From an uncultured Pseudomonadota bacterium (GTDB lineage: Bacteria > Pseudomonadota > Gammaproteobacteria > Burkholderiales > Eutrophovitaceae), in NCBI GenBank assembly GCA_937983055.1, contig CALJLA010000097.1, positions 1 through 10,240 on the forward strand: 10,240 bases of DNA, written 5' to 3'. Below are positions 6,863 through 10,240 of the stretch, piece after piece (the first letter of the stretch is position 1; every line of letters begins with the position of its first letter). The notes under the pieces are model-generated. The model searched no databases, was not told the DNA's origin, and saw nothing but the letters and a program-made list of their open reading frames with translations. A program made the translations under genes and the position numbers.

Positions 6863-9283
6863 TTACTGCTGGTTCTTGATCGCCAGGACCGCCTGGTTGC
6901 GCAGGGTCTTCAGCAGAGACAGCTCGTCGGCCTGGAAATGCAGCGCGCCGGCTTCATCGCTGTCTCCGTAGAGCAGGCCGATGGCGCGCCCGCTCAGCGC
7001 GATCGGAAACAACGTGAAGCTGCGTGCCGGCACCGCGTTGCGGAACCACGCCGGGATGTGATCGCGGATTGCGTCGGCGGCGACGTTTTCCACGAAGATG
7101 TCCACGCCGCTGGCCACCGCCGCCTTGAATACGTCGCGCGGCGGGCCGAGGTCGAACGCGAGCGGCAGGCGGATCAGGCGTTCGACGTCGGCGCCGAGCC
7201 CGAACCGGCACTGCAGCAGTTCGCGGCCGGGGTCGCGCACGAACAGCAGCACGCGCGTAAAGCCGATCGCGCGGTACATCGTTTCAACCACGATGCGCAG
7301 CACGTCATTGAGGCGATAGTCGCCGACCAGCGTGCTGGTGATGTCCTGAATGCCCGCCGATAGCGCGGCCTTGCGCTCGGCGCTGACGGCCGGTGGCGGC
7401 TGCGGCGCGCCCGCAGCGCCCAAATGGGCGGCATCGAGCAGGCTGGACGAGATCGCTTCGCCGGTGGGATCGAGCGGCTGGGTGGCGTCGTCGTGGTGCG
7501 AATCGGCGGTGGCAGCCGCCCGGTTCAGCAGATGGCTTCCGAACAGGCTCAGGCCCAGCGACTCGGCGTCTTTCTCGAGTTCCTTCACGGCACGCTCGAT
7601 CGTCGCGCGCAGCAGTTCCTCGTCGATGCCCAGGCCGTCGCCGAAGCGCCCGAGCAGGCGGCTGAGCGTCGCGCTGATTTCGCCGCAGGCCGGCGCGCGC
7701 AAGGCCTCCGAAACGCCGGCGCACAATTCCGACAGCGTGGCGAGACGGTCTTCTTCTCGGGCGCTGCGCCGCAGCCTGGCGTCGCGCACGCGCCGCATGC
7801 TGCTGGAGAGCCGTGCCGGAAAATGCCAGGCGCGGGCGACGCCGATGCCGAGATCCTCCAGTGAAATGCCCAGCACCTTCAGCGCCGCCTGGTCTTCGTC
7901 CATGGCGTTGAGGCGGATCAGGCGATCGATCTCGAGATCTTCTTCCGGAAAGTAGAAACGGCTCAGCAGCCGGCCGAGGCGATGAAATGCCGCGCAGATG
8001 AATGCCTCTTCCGCGTTGCCCAGGCCGGTCGGCAGGGCCAGTTCGCGCGCCAGCACGCCGCCGAAGTAGGCGCCAATCAGATCGTCCTTGAGCTTCGCGG
8101 CCTGTGCCCGGTTCTGCAGATGATCGAGCAGCAGCAGGGTGATCGCCACGCTGCGCACCCGGTCGAACCCGAGAATCACGATTGCCCGCGAAATGGTCGA
8201 GATGCTGCCGCGGAACTGGCCGTAGCAGGCGGCATTCACCATTTTCAGCAGCTTGTTGGTGAGAGCGAAGTCCTTGAGGATGGCGTTGGACAGCGAGTTG
8301 ACCGCCTGCCCGTCGCTGTCCGTCGCGCGATTGACCGCGCCGATGGTGCCGGACAGCGCGGGGAAATCGCTCTTGTGGCGCATGCGTCGCAGCAGGAAAT
8401 CCAGCGTGCCCTGGGGCGTCGCCGCCGGTTCGGCCGCGCCCGTGCCCGGTTCGGGATGCAAATACAGATAGAGCGCGTTCTCCATGTGCTGCGCGCTCTC
8501 GTAGCGGGCGGCCGGGTCCTTGGCCAATGCCTTGAGGACGATGTCGTCGAGCCGGTCATCGACGGCGGAATTGGCGGCCGAGGGCGGGGCGAAGGGCTGG
8601 TGCGCGATGCGGTTCAGCACCTCGAAGGCGCTGGCGCCGCTGAACGCTGGCCGCCCCGTCCGCATCACGTACAGCGGCACGCCGCCCGCGAACAGGTGGG
8701 AGCGCGTCGAATGGCGGCGCTCGCCGATCACTTCGGGGGCGACGTAGGCCGGCGTGCCGGCAAATTCGTCGGATTCCGGTGCCCCTGCGGCGAACAGCTG
8801 GGCGATGCCGAAGTCCGTCACTCGCGCATCCTCGCTGCCGCTGAGGATGACATTCGCGGGCTTGATGTCGCGGTGGAGCACGCCCTTGCGGTGCGCGTGG
8901 CCGATGCCGCGCAGGACCTGGATGGCGATGTCGACCGCGCGCTCCGGCGCCAGCGGACCGCGCTCGCGGATGTGCTGGCTGAGCGACGTGCCCTCGACGT
9001 ATTCGAACACCAGGTAGGGCCGGCCGTTGTCGTCGCCGGCGTCGAACAGGGTGACGATGTTGGGGTGAGTGAGCTGGCTGACGATGCGCGCTTCGTCAAG
9101 CAGCTTGCGAAGCGGGTCGCCGATGCCGGTGCCGGCCTTCTGCCTGAGCCGCAGGGTCTTGATCGCCACCGGGCGGCCCAGCCGGGTGTCGCGGGCAAGG
9201 TACACGGCGCCCTGCGCGCCGGCGCCGAGCGGCCGCAGGATCTCGAACCGGCCAATCGATGTGGGCGCGTCGCGACTGAGCAT
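6863..9283 (-). CDS. Serine/threonine protein kinase with HDOD and GAF domains
   Basis: This 806-residue soluble protein has no signal peptide or membrane segment. The kinase domain (about 13-275) shows the glycine loop LGAGAQGAVY at 19-28, Lys42 in VAIK, Glu64 of helix C, HRDIKPAN at 137-144, DFG at 157-159 and APE at 182-184. RSHLFAGGVPLYVM at 194-207 departs from the usual RSDLFSLGVVLYEM pattern. An HDOD domain follows (about 295-500: DFPALSGTI, LTNKLLKMVNAACYG, AIVILGFDRVRSV). The residual HD site reads His434-Arg435, as expected for a non-catalytic HDOD. After a linker, a GAF-like sensor domain occupies about 640-806. A low-complexity stretch rich in Ala and Pro near 605-640 joins them. 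I chose ATG 9283 because the kinase fold starts at once after it; an upstream extension to 9436 is Arg/Ala-rich and non-conserved. Substrate and ligand are unknown; a signalling role is inferred. Confidence 0.9.
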   Translation of the reverse strand: MLSRDAPTSIGRFEILRPLGAGAQGAVYLARDTRLGRPVAIKTLRLRQKAGTGIGDPLRKLLDEARIVSQLTHPNIVTLFDAGDDNGRPYLVFEYVEGTSLSQHIRERGPLAPERAVDIAIQVLRGIGHAHRKGVLHRDIKPANVILSGSEDARVTDFGIAQLFAAGAPESDEFAGTPAYVAPEVIGERRHSTRSHLFAGGVPLYVMRTGRPAFSGASAFEVLNRIAHQPFAPPSAANSAVDDRLDDIVLKALAKDPAARYESAQHMENALYLYLHPEPGTGAAEPAATPQGTLDFLLRRMRHKSDFPALSGTIGAVNRATDSDGQAVNSLSNAILKDFALTNKLLKMVNAACYGQFRGSISTISRAIVILGFDRVRSVAITLLLLDHLQNRAQAAKLKDDLIGAYFGGVLARELALPTGLGNAEEAFICAAFHRLGRLLSRFYFPEEDLEIDRLIRLNAMDEDQAALKVLGISLEDLGIGVARAWHFPARLSSSMRRVRDARLRRSAREEDRLATLSELCAGVSEALRAPACGEISATLSRLLGRFGDGLGIDEELLRATIERAVKELEKDAESLGLSLFGSHLLNRAAATADSHHDDATQPLDPTGEAISSSLLDAAHLGAAGAPQPPPAVSAERKAALSAGIQDITSTLVGDYRLNDVLRIVVETMYRAIGFTRVLLFVRDPGRELLQCRFGLGADVERLIRLPLAFDLGPPRDVFKAAVASGVDIFVENVAADAIRDHIPAWFRNAVPARSFTLFPIALSGRAIGLLYGDSDEAGALHFQADELSLLKTLRNQAVLAIKNQQ

Positions 9284-9376
9284 GACAGCGATAACGGCGG
9301 GGTGGCAGTCCCTCTTTAGCCCCGCGCCGGCAGGTGCCGCGGCCGCCCTTCCGCCGCTGCGGGCGGCAGACAAACG

Positions 9377-9395
9377 CTGTTCAAAACAGGCTGTT
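9377..9395. repeat. Overlapping short palindromes CTGTT-CAA-AACAG-G-CTGTT
   Basis: CTGTT at 9377-9381 pairs with AACAG at 9385-9389, and the same AACAG pairs with CTGTT at 9391-9395, giving two perfect inverted repeats that share an arm. A HpaI-like GTTAAC follows at 9393-9398. This AT-leaning patch could be an operator for either gene. The spacing does not fit the betaproteobacterial LexA box. Confidence 0.4.
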
Positions 9396-9487
9396 AACGT
9401 GCCGGGCCGGCGCCAGCCGCGAGACCGGCAGGACACCGTGCGGCCCCTGCGTCAGGCGCTTTCGCAGCCTGTGTGCACAAGTGCATG

Positions 9488-9496
9488 TGCGATAAT
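9488..9496 (+). promoter_or_regulatory. recA: Candidate extended -10 promoter of recA
   Basis: TG-C-GATAAT is an extended -10 element: TG at 9488-9489, then GATAAT at 9491-9496 with five of six consensus matches. The predicted transcription start is near 9503, giving a leader of about 30 bases that includes GGGAACGG (9523-9530) as a weak ribosome binding site. No good -35 lies 17 bases upstream (CCTGTG at 9468-9473), which an extended -10 can tolerate. CTGT at 9469-9472 could be one half of a degenerate LexA site, but its partner reads GTGC. Confidence 0.55.
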
Positions 9497-9533
9497 CGCC
9501 GCAGTTCAATCACTCATCACACGGGAACGGCGA

Positions 9534-10181
9534 ATGGACGAAAACCGGCAGAAGGCGCTGCAGGCGGCGCTGTCGCAGATCGAGAAACAGTTCGGCAAGG
9601 GTTCGATCATGCGGCTTGGAGAGCACGATGTCGCCAAGGACCTGCAGGCCGTGTCCACCGGTTCGCTCGGCCTCGACCTGGCGCTCGGCATCGGCGGGCT
9701 GCCGCGCGGCCGGGTGGTGGAGATCTACGGGCCGGAGTCGTCGGGCAAGACCACGCTGACCCTGTCGGTGATCGCGCAGATGCAGAAGCTCGGCGGCACC
9801 GCCGCCTTCATCGACGCCGAGCACGCGCTGGATCCGCAGTATGCCGGGAAGCTCGGCGTCAACATCGACGAACTGCTGATTTCGCAGCCGGACAACGGCG
9901 AGCAGGCGCTGGAGATCGCGGACATGCTGGTGCGCTCTGGCTCGGTCGACGTGGTGGTGGTGGACTCGGTCGCCGCGCTCACGCCGAAGGCCGAGATCGA
10001 GGGCGAGATGGGTGAGCCGCAGATGGGGCTGCAGGCCCGCCTGATGTCCCAGGCGCTGCGCAAACTGACCGCCAACATCAAGCGTTCCAACACCCTGGTG
10101 ATCTTCATCAACCAGATCCGCATGAAGATCGGCGTGATGTTCGGCAACCCGGAGACCACGATCGGGGGGGACGCAGTATAA
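9534..10181 (+). CDS. recA: RecA recombinase, interrupted by a premature stop
   Basis: RecA forms the ATP-dependent filament on single-stranded DNA that drives homologous recombination and SOS induction. The N-terminal 209 residues are clearly RecA and share E. coli numbering. Walker A GPESSGKT is at 66-73 with Lys72, catalytic Glu96 lies in FIDAEHALDPQYAG, Walker B is VVVVDSVAAL, and MGLQARLMSQALRKL and FINQIRMKIGVMFGNPETT lead into DNA-binding loop L2. There the sequence turns abnormal: Ile210 and Asp213 replace near-invariant Thr and Asn, and TAA (10179-10181) stands at the position of Lys216. The product would be 215 residues instead of about 350. In-frame resemblance continues past the stop, so the gene either is decaying or carries sequence errors near the end of its source contig. 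ATG 9534 starts at the usual place (MDENRQKAL). Confidence 0.85.
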   Translation: MDENRQKALQAALSQIEKQFGKGSIMRLGEHDVAKDLQAVSTGSLGLDLALGIGGLPRGRVVEIYGPESSGKTTLTLSVIAQMQKLGGTAAFIDAEHALDPQYAGKLGVNIDELLISQPDNGEQALEIADMLVRSGSVDVVVVDSVAALTPKAEIEGEMGEPQMGLQARLMSQALRKLTANIKRSNTLVIFINQIRMKIGVMFGNPETTIGGDAV

Positions 10182-10240
10182 TTATACGCCACCGACAGCC
10201 GGGACCTCCGCGAAAAAGCCACGCTGAAGAGGAGGCGCGA
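10162..10240 (+). pseudogene. recA: Degraded or error-rich continuation of recA
   Basis: Reading in the recA frame across the TAA gives LYATDSRDLREKATLKRRR. This lines up without gaps with the expected FYASVRLDIRR... segment: Tyr218, Ala219, Asp224, Arg226 and Lys232 are retained while the rest differs. A 7-G run sits at 10164-10170, just where agreement breaks down. This part alone could not encode working RecA. Low-quality terminal sequence is the simplest reading; true pseudogene decay is the alternative. Confidence 0.45.
10176..10187. repeat. Perfect 12-bp AT-rich palindrome GTATAA/TTATAC
   Basis: This palindrome lies inside the abnormal part of recA, supplies the premature stop codon, and contains a perfect TATAAT on each strand. 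It is strikingly AT-rich for this GC-rich window. No -35 element is found at the proper distance on either strand, so I do not call a promoter. Confidence 0.5.

Larger units (their letters stand above)
9284..9533. other. Divergent intergenic region between the kinase gene and recA
   Basis: These 250 bases must carry the promoters of both genes. The half next to the kinase gene is very GC-rich and shows no clear -10 or ribosome binding site for the kinase. The middle holds the overlapping CTGTT/AACAG palindromes, and the right end holds the recA promoter. No CTGT-N8-ACAG LexA box occurs anywhere in it. Confidence 0.6.

Noticed and set aside
7982..9319. 445-residue plus-strand open frame opposite the kinase gene
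   Set aside because: It runs exactly antisense to the conserved kinase and HDOD coding sequence and has no recognisable domain.
9284..9436. N-terminal extension of the kinase gene to 9436
   Set aside because: The extra 51 residues are low-complexity and precede the conserved kinase start. They would also fill most of the divergent promoter region.
9069..9533. Upstream extension of recA to 9069
   Set aside because: It would overlap the kinase gene and its promoter region; RecA starts at MDENRQKAL with ATG 9534.
10165..10240. Intein or intron inserted in recA
   Set aside because: Loop L2 is a known intein site in some mycobacterial RecA, but the residues after GG are DAV and stop, not a Cys or Ser intein start. 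In-frame RecA-like residues also continue after the stop.

Overview
The window is GC-rich (roughly two-thirds G+C by eye) and densely coding. It looks like core chromosome of a betaproteobacterium. A Rhodocyclales or Nitrosomonadales relative would fit the protein motifs and the gene order, but that placement is inference without any search. No tRNA, rRNA, CRISPR array, transposase or integrase is visible.

Region 1 (1-3770, + strand) is a tightly packed riboflavin operon: the last codons of an upstream gene (probably nrdR), ribD, ribE, a ribBA-type fusion, ribH and nusB. Genes overlap or are a few bases apart, except for a 24-base gap before ribH. RibD, RibE, the DHBP-synthase half of the fusion and RibH cover most of the route from the GTP cyclohydrolase II product to riboflavin. 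The GTP cyclohydrolase II half of the fusion has lost its zinc cysteines and catalytic loop (the RibBX variant). The first committed step must therefore be made by a separate RibA outside the window.

Region 2 (3771-4915) holds a lone panB (pantothenate branch) with a strong ribosome binding site. A 183-base gap follows it, with an 8-bp inverted repeat and a -10-like hexamer placed so close to thiL that thiL may be read from a leaderless mRNA.

Region 3 (4916-6851, + strand) is thiL-pgpA-pncC: thiamine monophosphate kinase, phosphatidylglycerophosphatase A and NMN deamidase, overlapping or nearly touching.

Region 4 (6863-9283, - strand) is one large gene, convergent with pncC. It encodes an 806-residue soluble protein with a Ser/Thr kinase domain, an HDOD domain and a C-terminal GAF domain. 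It separates pncC from recA, which are often close neighbours in proteobacteria. Its kinase domain keeps the core catalytic motifs but has H where the helix-F aspartate should be.

Region 5 (9284-10240) is a divergent intergenic region with short overlapping palindromes and an extended -10 promoter, followed by recA. The recA reading frame is excellent up to about residue 209, then degrades abruptly and meets a stop codon at the position of E. coli Lys216. In-frame resemblance to RecA continues after the stop. This looks more like a low-quality contig end or a decaying gene than a clean insertion, and it is the anomaly most in need of checking.

I did not find a convincing new biological system here. 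The kinase-HDOD-GAF protein beside recA is the most interesting uncharacterised gene.
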